Source of the DNA: Bacteroidales bacterium
GTDB taxonomy: Bacteria > Bacteroidota > Bacteroidia > Bacteroidales > UBA10428
Reading direction: 5' to 3'
Assembly: GCA_016926235.1 (NCBI GenBank)
Contig: JAFGOZ010000720.1
Span: forward strand, 1 to 64,000
DNA: 64,000 nt
Below are positions 9,141 to 18,288 of the stretch, one piece after another (the first letter of the stretch is position 1; the number at the start of each line of letters is the position of its first letter). Below the pieces are notes generated by a model, which saw nothing but the letters and a program-made list of their open reading frames with translations, did not search any database and was not told the DNA's origin. The position numbers and the translations under genes were made by a program.

Positions 9141-9827
9141 ATGATTCTATTTATTATCATATTTGTTTCATTTGCTTTTTTGAGTACAATACTCAAATTC
9201 TCTCTTATTGAAAATCGACCATTACAAATAGCCGGAATAGTATTAGTTTCCGGCTATTGTTTGGTCGTTTATCCTTTATGTATTAAGCAAAATAATCAAC
9301 ATGTCTTCGAAATCCTGCAAAATAAAAATATTATACATGCCATTGCTGCATTGCAGATATTTGAATCGATATTAATGATCGCTATTTCTTTACAATACAT
9401 AAAGGGTCATTTTAGTAAATCAATCAAACCATTCATTGCGCTATTATCGGTAATTCCTTCTTTCGTATTTCTGGGAGGATTATATTTATTTCAATTGTTT
9501 CTGTTTCAGAAAATCACAGGAATGTCATTTGTTACTATTGCTGTTTTATATGCTTTTATTACAGGTTTAATAGTGCTGTTTTTTATGTTTGTAACAAAAG
9601 TTATTATCAAACAATGGGAAGTGAGGGTAGAACTAAAAATACTCATACATTTTATGCAAATCCTGCTTGCTATGTTTTTACCTTTAATTGTAAATGAAGT
9701 TAAGGTCCCGTTTTCAAACCTGGTTACCGATACCAGTTCTATTCTCATAATACTGTCCATCATCCTGGTTTTCGGATTGCTGGGTATTCTGGAATATAAA
9801 TATTTACGTAAAAGAAAAAGATTATGA
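9141..9827 (+). CDS. multi-pass membrane protein of the hmu operon (HmuV-like position)
   Basis: This 228-residue protein is almost entirely hydrophobic, with about six membrane segments, and ends in a basic tail (KYLRKRKRL). I do not recognise a catalytic motif. Its last 4 bases overlap the start of the ExbB-like gene (ATGA), so the two are translationally coupled. In Porphyromonas the hmuYRSTUV locus encodes, besides HmuS, three small membrane proteins (HmuT, HmuU, HmuV); this gene, the ExbB-like one and the DUF2149 one make up the same trio. Assignment to a specific hmu letter is not secure. A role in heme transport or in partnering HmuS at the inner membrane is inferred from context. Confidence 0.7.
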   Translation: MILFIIIFVSFAFLSTILKFSLIENRPLQIAGIVLVSGYCLVVYPLCIKQNNQHVFEILQNKNIIHAIAALQIFESILMIAISLQYIKGHFSKSIKPFIALLSVIPSFVFLGGLYLFQLFLFQKITGMSFVTIAVLYAFITGLIVLFFMFVTKVIIKQWEVRVELKILIHFMQILLAMFLPLIVNEVKVPFSNLVTDTSSILIILSIILVFGLLGILEYKYLRKRKRL

Positions 9828-10417
9828 CACAACTAACTAATGTCCTGTATTGGATATCAACAGGCCTTTTAATACCTGTTATAGTGTTATTGTTGATAGC
9901 TTTTGTAAGATCTCTGATGATGCTCGGAGGCTTCGGGAGCATGTATATTTCACGGTTGAAGTTTAGTAACCAGTTTAGTGAAACTATTAAGAACCTTAAA
10001 AGCACTAAAGATATCTCTGTCTTAAACGCAGGGGATTTAAAGGGAAATCCTTTATTTACATCTTTTTTAAATGAACTGCTTACCTGTAAGGATAATAAGT
10101 TTTTTGCAGAAAAGGCGGTACAGGATTTTGAGGTTGCCTGTGAAAAGGACCTTGCTGCAGCAAAATCAATTACCCGGACCGGCCCAATGCTGGGTCTGAT
10201 GGGGACTTTAATACCCATGGGGCCGGCGCTGGCAGCTTTGGCTTCGGGGGATATTACTTCTATGGCACAGAATATGCAACTGGCTTTTTCAACAACGGTT
10301 GTTGGCTTGTTGGCAGGGGCTCTGGGTTTTATTATCCAGTTGATAAAAAAAAGGTGGTATGTGTCGGATATGAATAACCTGGAGTTCATTTATAATTTAT
10401 TATTTGACCATGCGTAG
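9824..10417 (+). CDS. MotA/TolQ/ExbB-type proton channel protein of the hmu operon
   Basis: This 197-residue inner-membrane protein has one N-terminal membrane segment, a cytoplasmic loop and two C-terminal segments, the ExbB layout. The TGPMLGLMGTLIPMGPAL stretch at about 125-142 is the conserved ExbB/TolQ channel region. Such proteins couple proton flow to movement of a partner across the envelope. It overlaps the upstream membrane gene by 4 bp and the downstream DUF2149 gene by 14 bp. It probably energises HmuS/heme handling together with the DUF2149 protein, which would take the ExbD place; that pairing is inferred. Confidence 0.85.
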   Translation: MTQLTNVLYWISTGLLIPVIVLLLIAFVRSLMMLGGFGSMYISRLKFSNQFSETIKNLKSTKDISVLNAGDLKGNPLFTSFLNELLTCKDNKFFAEKAVQDFEVACEKDLAAAKSITRTGPMLGLMGTLIPMGPALAALASGDITSMAQNMQLAFSTTVVGLLAGALGFIIQLIKKRWYVSDMNNLEFIYNLLFDHA

Positions 10418-10736
10418 AGAAAGAAAATTCTTGAACAAACATGTAGAGGATGAAGATCCTCTGTCAGGGATGGCAAACCTTTTTGATGTAGCCATGGTAT
10501 TTGCAGTTGCCTTGATGGTTGCTATTGTGAGCCATTACCGGATGAACGAGTTTTTCTCCAAAGATGATTTTACACTCATTAAAAATCCCGGAAAGGAAAA
10601 TATGGAGATTGTTACAAAAAAGGACGATCAGATAATAAAATACAAAGGCACCCAGGGAAGTGGTGAAGGAAAAGGAAAACGGATAGGATCAGCCTATAAG
10701 CTGGAAACGGGTGAGATTATTTATGTGCCGGAGTAG
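10404..10736 (+). CDS. DUF2149 single-pass membrane protein of the hmu operon
   Basis: The 110-residue protein has a basic N-terminus, a short acidic stretch (VEDEDPLSG), one membrane helix (about 25-45: ANLFDVAMVFAVALMVAIVS) and a C-terminal hydrophilic domain that ends in a short GEIIYVPE strand. This matches DUF2149, which is found next to ExbB-like and CobN-like genes in heme loci. The topology, an N-terminal helix with an Asp (FDVAM) and a periplasmic tail, resembles ExbD. ATG codons at 10404 and 10410 are both usable. It overlaps the upstream gene and lies 8 bp before hmuS. Confidence 0.8.
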   Translation: MTMRRERKFLNKHVEDEDPLSGMANLFDVAMVFAVALMVAIVSHYRMNEFFSKDDFTLIKNPGKENMEIVTKKDDQIIKYKGTQGSGEGKGKRIGSAYKLETGEIIYVPE

Positions 10737-10744
10737 ATAACAAT

Positions 10745-13700
10745 ATGAAGAAAAGGGCAAAAAGAATCTGGAGTATTTCTGTTTTAATTCTTCTGCTTGC
10801 AGGAGGTTATATATTATTCCTTCTGCCTACCCGCATCGTTTTTGTAAATTTTAATGATTCAAATATCTACGATATTGTTCAGGCCAATAAAAACCCCTTT
10901 ATTAAAATAAAATTTATTGATTTTGAAAATAGCTTTTCATCCATTGTACACTGCGATGCTATTTATTTTTCACGCGTAAGTGAGCTTACACAAAAACAAA
11001 TTTCAAACCTGGAGAGAGCTTCAAACAAAGGGATCAAGATTAACATGATGTCCACCCAGGGTGATCACCTCGATTTTACAAATATTACTGATAAAGACAA
11101 AGAATATGTAAATACATGCCTTAATAATACCAGCGTTAAAAACTTTGAGTTACTGCTTGACTATACACGCCAGGAACTCGATGGTAAAAAACTATTCAGC
11201 AATGGAGTATTGGAACCGGAAGAATTTCCTGATGATGCGTTTTACAGGATAGGCACGGAAGATTATTTTACCAACACTGACGACTATTTTAATTATTGTA
11301 AGGAGAAAGGATTGTATAAAGATGGCCGGCCTGTCATTGCCATTGTCAATATTCATGTTACTCCACAAACATCACTGCGTACCTACCAGGATGAGCTTAT
11401 TCTTAACCTTGAAAACCGGGGATATAATGTAGTTTCATTATCAGGAAGAAGGAAGAGGCTTGAAAACCTGAAAGCTGTTAATCCTGATATGGTTATATAT
11501 TTTGCCCGTGGCCGCCTGGCTAGCGGGAAAAGTGACGAAACTATCGAATGGCTGAAGAAAAACAATATTTTGGTACTGGCCCCATTGCTGGCTATAAAAC
11601 CTTATGATGAATGGTTAAACGATAAACAGGGTATGACAGGGAAGCTTGTTGGACAATATGTTGTGATACCTGAAATGGATGGAGCGACCACTCCGTATGT
11701 TATTGCAGCTAAGAAACAAATGGAAGAGCAAGACAAGAGTTATCTGTCATATCAACCCATAGAGGAGAGAATAGAACAGTTTTGTGAATACATTGATCAT
11801 TGGATGAAATTGAGGGCAAAACGCAATGCTGAAAAGAAAGTATGTATTTACTACTATAAAGGCCCCGGGAAAAATGCTTTGGTGGCCGGAGGACTTGAAG
11901 TAGGGCCTTCCCTGCTGAATGTTTTACGGGAATTAAAAGCAGCAGGCTATACTACCGGTGATTTACCATCCAATACAGATCAACTCCTTGCAAGATTGCA
12001 GAAGGAAGGCCCTGTTCTGGGTGAATATGCTAAAGGAAGCTTTAAGAATTTTGTAGAACAGGGAAATCCTGAGCTTATACCTGTTGACGAATATAAAACA
12101 TGGTGCAGGAAATGTCTTGATACGAATGCATTTCGGGATGTCGTTAAAATGTACGGAGAAGCTCCTGGTGATTACCTGTCAATTACGAAAAATGATACAT
12201 CCTATTTGGTAATTCCACGGGTACGATTTGGGAATATTGCGTTATTGCCCGTTTTGCCTGCAGCTTTAAATGAAAATGAGTTTAAATACATACATGGAGT
12301 TAAACATGCCCCTCCTCATGCTTATATTGCATCATATCTTTGGGCACGTGAAAAATTTCAGGCTGACGCAATCGTTCATTTTGGCACACACGGAAGCCTG
12401 GAGTTTACTCCCGGGAAACAACTGGCACTTACCCATAAGGATTGGCCCGAAGCATTAACATTTCCATTACCTCACCTGTACGTGTATACCATTAACAATA
12501 TCGGGGAAGCCATGTTGGCTAAAAGAAGGACCTATGCAACCATGTTATCGCATCTCACGGCATCATTTTCTGAAGCTGACATTGGAAACGCATTTACAAA
12601 GCTTAACTATGCCATAGACCAGTATGAAGATGCCGATAATGATGCGCTAAAAGCAATTCACACAAAAACTATACAGTATTATGTTGATTCTTTAGGCCTG
12701 GCAGAAGATCTGGAAATACCGGCCGAAGACATGAAAGAATGCAACCAGGAAACCATAGAACTGATCCATAATTATCTGCATCACCTTAATGATGAAAAAA
12801 TTACTATTGGCCTTCATGTTTTGGGAGAAAGTTATACGGATAATGAAATTACTGAAACGGTGCGTATGATGTCTGTTGATGCTTTGAGTACCGCTATGGA
12901 ACAGGTCGCTGTGTTGAATGGAGAGAACGGTTTTCCCCACAGTTATTTTAAAGATAAAGCGGACAGGATAATTCTGGACATAGTTAAGAAGAATATTGAT
13001 CCGCGTAATTTTATTGCTTCTGAAGATATCCAGATCCTTGATTCGCTGCAAAAATGTGATACCCTTACAATGGAAGACCAGAGGAAATTACAGGCTTTAC
13101 TGCAATACAAAGAAGCAGTAGAAGCTATCCCAATATACCATCAGGCATTAATTGAATCTTCGGGGGCTGAAATAAATGCCTTGCTTAATGGGTTAAAAGG
13201 GGGTTATATAGCGCCCTCGTCAGGAGGTGATCCGGTTTCGAATCCGGAAGCAGTTCCGACAGGCCGTAATTTATTTTCGCTCGATGCAGAAAATACACCT
13301 ACGAAAGAAGCATGGGAAACCGGTAAAAAGCTGGGGGATATGTTACTTAAACAACACCTGGCGAAACATGGCAGTTATCCGAAAAAAATCGCTTATTCCT
13401 TGTGGGGCGGTGAGTTTATCCGTAATGAAGGGATTAATATAGCCCAGGTGCTTTATATGCTGGGAGTAAAACCAGTGTGGAATATGGTTGGCAGGGTATA
13501 TGATGTGGAACTAATAACTTCGGAAGAGTTAAAAAGGCCACGGATTGATGTGGTGGTCCAGACTTCCGGACAGTTTCGTGATATAGCAGCTTCAAGAATA
13601 TATCTTATAAATAAGGCAGTGGAAATAGCGGCCCATGCCGATGATCATGATGCCTATCCGAATTATGTACGTGAAGGCACATTTGATGCGGAAGAATTGC

Positions 13701-14758
13701 TAAAAGGAAAAGGCTTGTCTCCTGCTGACGCAAGATTATTTTCTACTGCCAGGGTTTTTGGCGGCCTGAACGGCAGTTATGGAACAGGGATTATGGGAAT
13801 GGTGGAAAAAGGAGATGCCTGGGAAACACAGGATGAAATAGCCAGCCAGTACATCAATAACATGGATGCTGTTTATACGGCTGAGTATTGGGCTTATCAC
13901 CAGGAGGGTATTTTTGAGACCATGTTACATAATACGGAGGTTGTTGTACATCCACGTTCATCAAATATTAACGGGCCTGTTTCACTCGACCATGTATATG
14001 AGTTTATGGGAGGTGTTTCTGCCGCTATACGAAAGGTTACAGGCAAATCTCCTGATGCCTATTTTAATGACAATCGCAATAAATATAACCCAAAAGTCCA
14101 GGGGCTGAGAGAAGCTATTCAAACCGAAGTACGGACAAACGCCTTCAATCCTAAATATATTGAGGAGCAAATGAAAGAAGGTGCTACGGCGGCAGAAAGT
14201 TTTTCAGAGATATTTCGTAATACCTATGCATGGAATGCCCTTAAACCAGATGTGGTGAATGAAAACACCTGGGAGAAGTATTACGATATTTATATCAGGG
14301 ATACGTTAAACCTTGATATTATCAATTTTTTCAAGGATAAAAACCCATATGCTATGCAGGAGATGACCGCCGTTATGCTGGAGTCGGCGCGTAAAGGATT
14401 TTGGGATCCAAACCAGGCAACCCTTAAAGAATTAACAAAACTGCATGTGGAACTTATCCGTGATTACGAAGCAGGATGCAGTGGCTTTGTATGTGATAAT
14501 GCGAAGCTTCATGATTTTATTGAAAAGAATATCAGCAATGAGTTAAAGGAAATATACATTAACGAGATAAACAGAATAATTGAAGAAGCACCAGGTGCTG
14601 AAAAGAACGGGATGATACTGGAAAAAGAGGTGATGAATGTAGATAAGGTAAAAGAAATAATAAGGGATAACCTTTCTGCTGTTATTACTTTGCTGATAAC
14701 TATGTTGATATTTGTAGCAGGAATAGTGCTGGGAATAATTAAAAGAAGACGGGAATAA
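10745..14758 (+). CDS. hmuS: HmuS, CobN/magnesium-chelatase-like membrane protein
   Basis: HmuS belongs to the large-subunit chelatase family (CobN, BchH) and in Bacteroidota heme loci is thought to act in reverse, removing iron from heme without oxygen. The 1337-residue protein has an N-terminal membrane helix (about 9-28), a CobN-type body (family signatures such as HFGTHGSLEFTPGK, YGTGIMGMVEKGDAWE and HNTEVVVHPRSSNINGP) and a C-terminal helix (about 1307-1329) ending KRRRE. Membrane anchors at both ends distinguish it from soluble CobN. No cobS/cobT genes are present, which argues against cobalamin synthesis. It is the last gene of the operon; a REP-like region follows. Confidence 0.9.
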   Translation: MKKRAKRIWSISVLILLLAGGYILFLLPTRIVFVNFNDSNIYDIVQANKNPFIKIKFIDFENSFSSIVHCDAIYFSRVSELTQKQISNLERASNKGIKINMMSTQGDHLDFTNITDKDKEYVNTCLNNTSVKNFELLLDYTRQELDGKKLFSNGVLEPEEFPDDAFYRIGTEDYFTNTDDYFNYCKEKGLYKDGRPVIAIVNIHVTPQTSLRTYQDELILNLENRGYNVVSLSGRRKRLENLKAVNPDMVIYFARGRLASGKSDETIEWLKKNNILVLAPLLAIKPYDEWLNDKQGMTGKLVGQYVVIPEMDGATTPYVIAAKKQMEEQDKSYLSYQPIEERIEQFCEYIDHWMKLRAKRNAEKKVCIYYYKGPGKNALVAGGLEVGPSLLNVLRELKAAGYTTGDLPSNTDQLLARLQKEGPVLGEYAKGSFKNFVEQGNPELIPVDEYKTWCRKCLDTNAFRDVVKMYGEAPGDYLSITKNDTSYLVIPRVRFGNIALLPVLPAALNENEFKYIHGVKHAPPHAYIASYLWAREKFQADAIVHFGTHGSLEFTPGKQLALTHKDWPEALTFPLPHLYVYTINNIGEAMLAKRRTYATMLSHLTASFSEADIGNAFTKLNYAIDQYEDADNDALKAIHTKTIQYYVDSLGLAEDLEIPAEDMKECNQETIELIHNYLHHLNDEKITIGLHVLGESYTDNEITETVRMMSVDALSTAMEQVAVLNGENGFPHSYFKDKADRIILDIVKKNIDPRNFIASEDIQILDSLQKCDTLTMEDQRKLQALLQYKEAVEAIPIYHQALIESSGAEINALLNGLKGGYIAPSSGGDPVSNPEAVPTGRNLFSLDAENTPTKEAWETGKKLGDMLLKQHLAKHGSYPKKIAYSLWGGEFIRNEGINIAQVLYMLGVKPVWNMVGRVYDVELITSEELKRPRIDVVVQTSGQFRDIAASRIYLINKAVEIAAHADDHDAYPNYVREGTFDAEELLKGKGLSPADARLFSTARVFGGLNGSYGTGIMGMVEKGDAWETQDEIASQYINNMDAVYTAEYWAYHQEGIFETMLHNTEVVVHPRSSNINGPVSLDHVYEFMGGVSAAIRKVTGKSPDAYFNDNRNKYNPKVQGLREAIQTEVRTNAFNPKYIEEQMKEGATAAESFSEIFRNTYAWNALKPDVVNENTWEKYYDIYIRDTLNLDIINFFKDKNPYAMQEMTAVMLESARKGFWDPNQATLKELTKLHVELIRDYEAGCSGFVCDNAKLHDFIEKNISNELKEIYINEINRIIEEAPGAEKNGMILEKEVMNVDKVKEIIRDNLSAVITLLITMLIFVAGIVLGIIKRRRE

Positions 14759-14797
14759 AATTATATTGAAATTATTTGTTATCCGGTTGTAGGTTTG

Positions 14798-14941
14798 TAT
14801 CTGTAGGGAGATACAGATAAAACATAAGTTGACAATTATTAGTAATTTACTACTTTTAAATCCCGAAGGGATTTGATATAAATAGCCACCGGCGAAGCCG
14901 GTGGAAGATTAGAACAGACAAAAAATAACCCGGAACGGGTT
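14798..14941 (+). repeat. REP-like cluster of four short hairpins
   Basis: Four inverted repeats follow in 144 bp: TATCTGTA/TACAGATA (14798-14819), AAATCCC-GAA-GGGATTT (14858-14874), CCACCGGC-GAA-GCCGGTGG (14886-14904) and AACCC/GGGTT (14927-14941). Two share a GAA loop. Such blocks are seen as dispersed intergenic repeats in Bacteroidota genomes. It lies between hmuS and the glycosylase gene and could stop transcription from hmuS. Confidence 0.6.
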
Positions 14942-15035
14942 AAATTTGAATATATATGGGCAGATACAACCTGCTACTGTCAATTAAAGAGTATCAACAA
15001 GAAAGTTTATCAAAGTAAAATAAATATAATTTCAA

Positions 15036-15620
15036 ATGACTGATCTTGAAGAATTAAAAAAAGAAGTATTAACCTGTTCAAAATGCCCCTTGCACCAGAC
15101 AAGAAATAATGCCGTATTTGGTAACGGAAACCCTCAGGCTGAGATAATGCTGATAGCTGAAGCACCCGGATTTTATGAAGATAAAAGCGGTGTAGTGTTT
15201 CAGGGGAAATCAGGTGAACTTTTGGATAAAATATTGGCTGCAAGTGGTTTTACCAGGAACGAGCATATTTATATTAGCAATATTGTGAAATGTCGTCCGC
15301 CTGATAACAGGGAACCAAAAGAAGATGAAAAAACAGCGTGTCTACCTTATTTACATATGCAAATAAAGCTAATTGATCCAAAAATTATTATTCTACTGGG
15401 GGCAACAGCATTAAAAGGACTGATTGATCCAAATGCCAGAATTACTCAAATAAGAGGTAAATGGATGGATTGGCAGGGCAGATTGGTAATGCCTACGTAT
15501 CATCCTTCTGCATTATTGAGAAATCAGGACCTGAAACGCCCGGTTTGGGAAGATTTTAAGAATGTAGTGGCTAAATACTGTGAAATGATAAACCCCAAAC
15601 ATAATTCGGCTCATTGTTAA
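15036..15620 (+). CDS. uracil-DNA glycosylase, family 4 (iron-sulfur)
   Basis: This enzyme excises uracil from DNA as the first step of base-excision repair. The 194-residue protein has the four cysteines expected for the [4Fe-4S] cluster: Cys14 and Cys17 (CSKC), Cys86 (VKCRPP) and Cys102 (TACLPYL). The family-4 active-site motif AEAPG lies at 41-45 and the uracil-binding loop YHPSALLR at 155-162. The length matches bacterial and archaeal family-4 enzymes. It stands alone downstream of the REP-like block and converges with selD. Confidence 0.95.
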   Translation: MTDLEELKKEVLTCSKCPLHQTRNNAVFGNGNPQAEIMLIAEAPGFYEDKSGVVFQGKSGELLDKILAASGFTRNEHIYISNIVKCRPPDNREPKEDEKTACLPYLHMQIKLIDPKIIILLGATALKGLIDPNARITQIRGKWMDWQGRLVMPTYHPSALLRNQDLKRPVWEDFKNVVAKYCEMINPKHNSAHC

Positions 15621-15667
15621 ATAAATACCTGGATTAGTACAAGAAGCTTTATACTTAATCTATAATA

Positions 15668-16714
15668 CTATTTTACTTCAATCAAAACCTTACCTCTGTT
15701 CATTGTTTTTCCAAATACCTCTGCTTCCAATCCATTATTTTTCAATATTTTCTCCACTTCATCTTTTCCGTCTTCTTCTACAGCAATTAACAAACCACCA
15801 CTTGTTTGGGGATCGCATAATACATAGCGATAGGAGGGATCGGTCAGTTTTACTTGTTGCCCGTAGCTATCCCAGTTGTTTCGTGTACCCCCGGGCATGC
15901 TTTTCTGGGCAATATACTCATCCAGCATGGGTAGTTTGGGTATTTTATTATAATTAATTTGCGCAGAAACATTGCTTCCCTCGCACATTTCCGACAGGTG
16001 GCCTATTAAACCGAAGCCGGTAACATCTGTCATGGCTTTTACAGAATTGAGCCCAGCGAGCTCAAGACCCGCTTTGTTGAGAATGCACATATAATGAGGG
16101 GCAATATCCGAATGCTCGGGCTTTAAAATGCCTCTTTTTTGAGCAGTTGTAAGAATCCCTATTCCAAGTGGTTTCGTCAGATATAAGCTACATCCCGGAG
16201 TTGCAGTATTGTTTTGTTTTAACTTTTTAACTTCAATACTTCCGGTAACTGCCAGTCCGAATATTGGTTCGGGACTATCAATACTGTGACCACCTGCAAT
16301 ACTGATACCTGCTTCTTTACAAGCAGCACGACCTCCGTCAAGCACTTCCTGTGCTATTTCACAGGATAGTTTATCAATTGGCCATCCTAATATGGCGATA
16401 GCCATCATGGGTGTGCCTCCCATGGCATACACATCGCTAATGGCATTTGTGGCGGCTATCTTCCCGAAAGTAAACGGATCGTCTACTATGGGCATAAAAA
16501 AGTCGGTTGTGCTAATGATGGCCGTGCCATTTCCAAGGTCGTATACCGCTGCATCATCGCGGCTGTCGTTACCTACCAGCAGACGGGGATCATTAATAGC
16601 TGCCATATTGGTTTTAAGAATAGAAGTCAGCAATTTGGGAGATATCTTGCATCCGCATCCGGCTCCATGACTATATTGCGTCAATCGTACTTTATCCATT
16701 GTTATGTTGTTCAA
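15668..16714 (-). CDS. selD: selenide, water dikinase (selenophosphate synthetase)
   Basis: SelD makes selenophosphate from selenide and ATP, the selenium donor for tRNA 2-selenouridine and selenocysteine. The 348-residue protein begins with the family motif GAGCGCK; Cys20 replaces selenocysteine and Lys23 is the catalytic lysine (equivalent to Cys17 and Lys20 of E. coli). The AIR-synthase fold motifs follow ([25 protein letters not shown]). It overlaps the end of mnmH by 23 bp, which couples translation; a start at the second Met (16699) is also possible. The neighbouring gene uses its product, so this pair serves tRNA modification. No selA/selB is seen in the window. Confidence 0.96.
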   Translation of the reverse strand: MNNITMDKVRLTQYSHGAGCGCKISPKLLTSILKTNMAAINDPRLLVGNDSRDDAAVYDLGNGTAIISTTDFFMPIVDDPFTFGKIAATNAISDVYAMGGTPMMAIAILGWPIDKLSCEIAQEVLDGGRAACKEAGISIAGGHSIDSPEPIFGLAVTGSIEVKKLKQNNTATPGCSLYLTKPLGIGILTTAQKRGILKPEHSDIAPHYMCILNKAGLELAGLNSVKAMTDVTGFGLIGHLSEMCEGSNVSAQINYNKIPKLPMLDEYIAQKSMPGGTRNNWDSYGQQVKLTDPSYRYVLCDPQTSGGLLIAVEEDGKDEVEKILKNNGLEAEVFGKTMNRGKVLIEVK

Positions 16715-17729
16715 AATAGTTAATTATTAATTGAGCATTCTTCTTATGATTGATTGTATTTGCCTTAATTGTAAATACTTTATCCTGATCCCGGTTTGAA
16801 AGTCCTTTCATGTAAGCTTTGTCATAGTAATGCAGCGAAATGATTGCTACCTCATAAAAATCATCATGATCAAGGTATTCCAGGGCTTTCTTTACATTGT
16901 CACCTCCAAGTCGTTTGGCAATACGCTGAATGGCTGCTGAAAGCTTGGCTTTATCACAATTCGCATATTCATCTACCAGGTGTCTGGACCTCTCTTCTTT
17001 AGGGATATCTAAAAAGTAAACCGGACTTTGGCGAATTTTCCGGAACATGGAAAGCGGGATGTTTACTGTCCCAATGTTCAGACTTTCGTCTTCCATCCAT
17101 AACGGTTTGGTAAGATCAAGTTCTTTCCATTCCCAATACAGGTTGTTCTCAAATTGTTCCACCGTTGGCTGAGGCAATTGATTAATACTCCCAAAAGCAG
17201 AACCTTTATGGTGTGCTATACCTTCCAGATCAATAACCTGGCACCCCATTTCTCTTAGATATTTAAGAATATGTGTTTTGCCGCTTCCGGTATAACCACC
17301 CAATACATTTAGTTGAAAATCCTGGCCAAAAGCTTTTAATGCATGCCTTCTGAAAGCTTTATAACCATTTTTAATTACGTATACCTCCTTAAAACCATTG
17401 GAGGAAATGTGATTGGCAAATGATTGCGAGCGCATTCCTCCCCTCCAGCAATGAACAACCACTCTCCCTTCAGGGGCAACCTCTCGTGAATCGGTAATAT
17501 AAGATTCCATCTTCGGTTCTGCATATTTATAGGCAAGGGCTATTGCTTCATCACGTGAGCGTTGTTTGTATATAGTACCGATATGGGCTCTTTCTTCATT
17601 AGAAAAAAGAGGAATATTATATGCCCCGGGAATATGTCCCTTCTCAAACTCAACGGGTGCACGTGCATCTATCAGGGGAAGCGCAAGATGCTGCTTCAAA
17701 TACTCCTCTATGGTGATTTCGGTATACAT
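16692..17729 (-). CDS. mnmH: tRNA 2-selenouridine synthase (MnmH/SelU)
   Basis: MnmH converts 2-thiouridine at the wobble position of some tRNAs into 2-selenouridine, through a geranylated intermediate, using selenophosphate. The 345-residue protein has an N-terminal rhodanese domain (about 10-130) with catalytic Cys94 in HCWRGG, and a P-loop domain with GGYTGSGKT at 144-152. Length and order match the family. A TACCTTTG promoter element ends 4 bases before the start codon, implying a leaderless or nearly leaderless message. selD follows with overlapping reading frames. Confidence 0.96.
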   Translation of the reverse strand: MYTEITIEEYLKQHLALPLIDARAPVEFEKGHIPGAYNIPLFSNEERAHIGTIYKQRSRDEAIALAYKYAEPKMESYITDSREVAPEGRVVVHCWRGGMRSQSFANHISSNGFKEVYVIKNGYKAFRRHALKAFGQDFQLNVLGGYTGSGKTHILKYLREMGCQVIDLEGIAHHKGSAFGSINQLPQPTVEQFENNLYWEWKELDLTKPLWMEDESLNIGTVNIPLSMFRKIRQSPVYFLDIPKEERSRHLVDEYANCDKAKLSAAIQRIAKRLGGDNVKKALEYLDHDDFYEVAIISLHYYDKAYMKGLSNRDQDKVFTIKANTINHKKNAQLIINYFEQHNNG

Positions 17730-17733
17730 GGGG

Positions 17734-17741
17734 CAAAGGTA
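17734..17741 (-). promoter_or_regulatory. -7 promoter element abutting the mnmH start
   Basis: On the minus strand TACCTTTG (17741-17734) fits the Bacteroidota -7 consensus TAnnTTTG and is followed by CCCC and then the ATG of mnmH. With a start site a few bases downstream, the mRNA would carry almost no leader. The -33 element is poor (TTTC-like), so confidence is moderate. Confidence 0.4.
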
Positions 17742-17760
17742 GATAATTTATAAAGAAACA

Positions 17761-18134
17761 GGATTTAATTGAATATCTTTATATATCCGGTTTTTGTAAA
17801 ATGGCAATATCCTGTTGTGAAGAGGGTCTGAAAGATTCTTTAATGCCAATTTCCATGGGTATTTTGGTTTTAAAGGTTTTTTAATACCTGCATATTTTTG
17901 TATATGGGTATTAAAATGTTTTTTACTGCCAATATCTTTCAGGTTATTGATATTAAAAAGTTTTCTAATGGCAATGAATTGTTGATTGTTGCTATGTAAA
18001 ATTCATTCAGGGCAATTTCTTCGTGTACATTATTTCTAAAATGTTTTTTAGGGGTGTTTTCTTCCCGAAGATTGGCATTTTATGGTTTGGTATCAGGTTT
18101 TATTAGAAATTCTCCTGCTTTTTAATGTATTCAG
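17761..18134. repeat. degenerate 41-42-bp tandem repeat (about nine units)
   Basis: The 558-bp gap upstream of the next gene has no credible ORF but shows a regular period. GGCAAT or GCCAAT occurs at 17803, 17845, 17928, 17970 and 18011, i.e. steps of 42, 83, 42 and 41. Each unit ends in a related T-rich block such as TTTAAAGGTTTTTTAAT (17869-17885), ATTAAAAAGTTTTCTAAT (17952-17969) and TCTAAAATGTTTTTTAG (18035-18051). Weaker units precede (17761-17802) and follow (18052-18134). Each unit may itself consist of two 21-bp halves. No spacer/repeat alternation of the CRISPR kind is seen. Confidence 0.6.
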
Positions 18135-18288
18135 GGAAAAGAATAAACTAAGTTCTTATATTTTTAATTTAATATGTGTTTTTGGATTATATGCACTAAC
18201 TTGGTGTAAAATTTGATTTAAATCAAATAACATACTAATCACATACTTAGAAACACAAATTTTAAAATCAACTAATCAACAATTATCT

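Noticed and set aside
9760..10389. 209-codon minus-strand ORF opposite the ExbB-like gene
   Set aside because: It is antisense to an ExbB-family protein with an intact signature, and its own sequence has no family resemblance.
13225..13250. tRNA T-loop-like GGTTTCGAATCC
   Set aside because: It lies inside hmuS in a well-conserved reading frame, and no acceptor or anticodon stems can be formed around it.
10745..14758. Cobalamin biosynthesis CobN
   Set aside because: No cobS/cobT or other cob gene is present; the operon has HmuR/HmuY, and membrane anchors at both ends point to HmuS.
17761..18134. CRISPR array or degenerate gene remnant
   Set aside because: Units are contiguous, diverged and have no spacers; stop codons occur in all frames.
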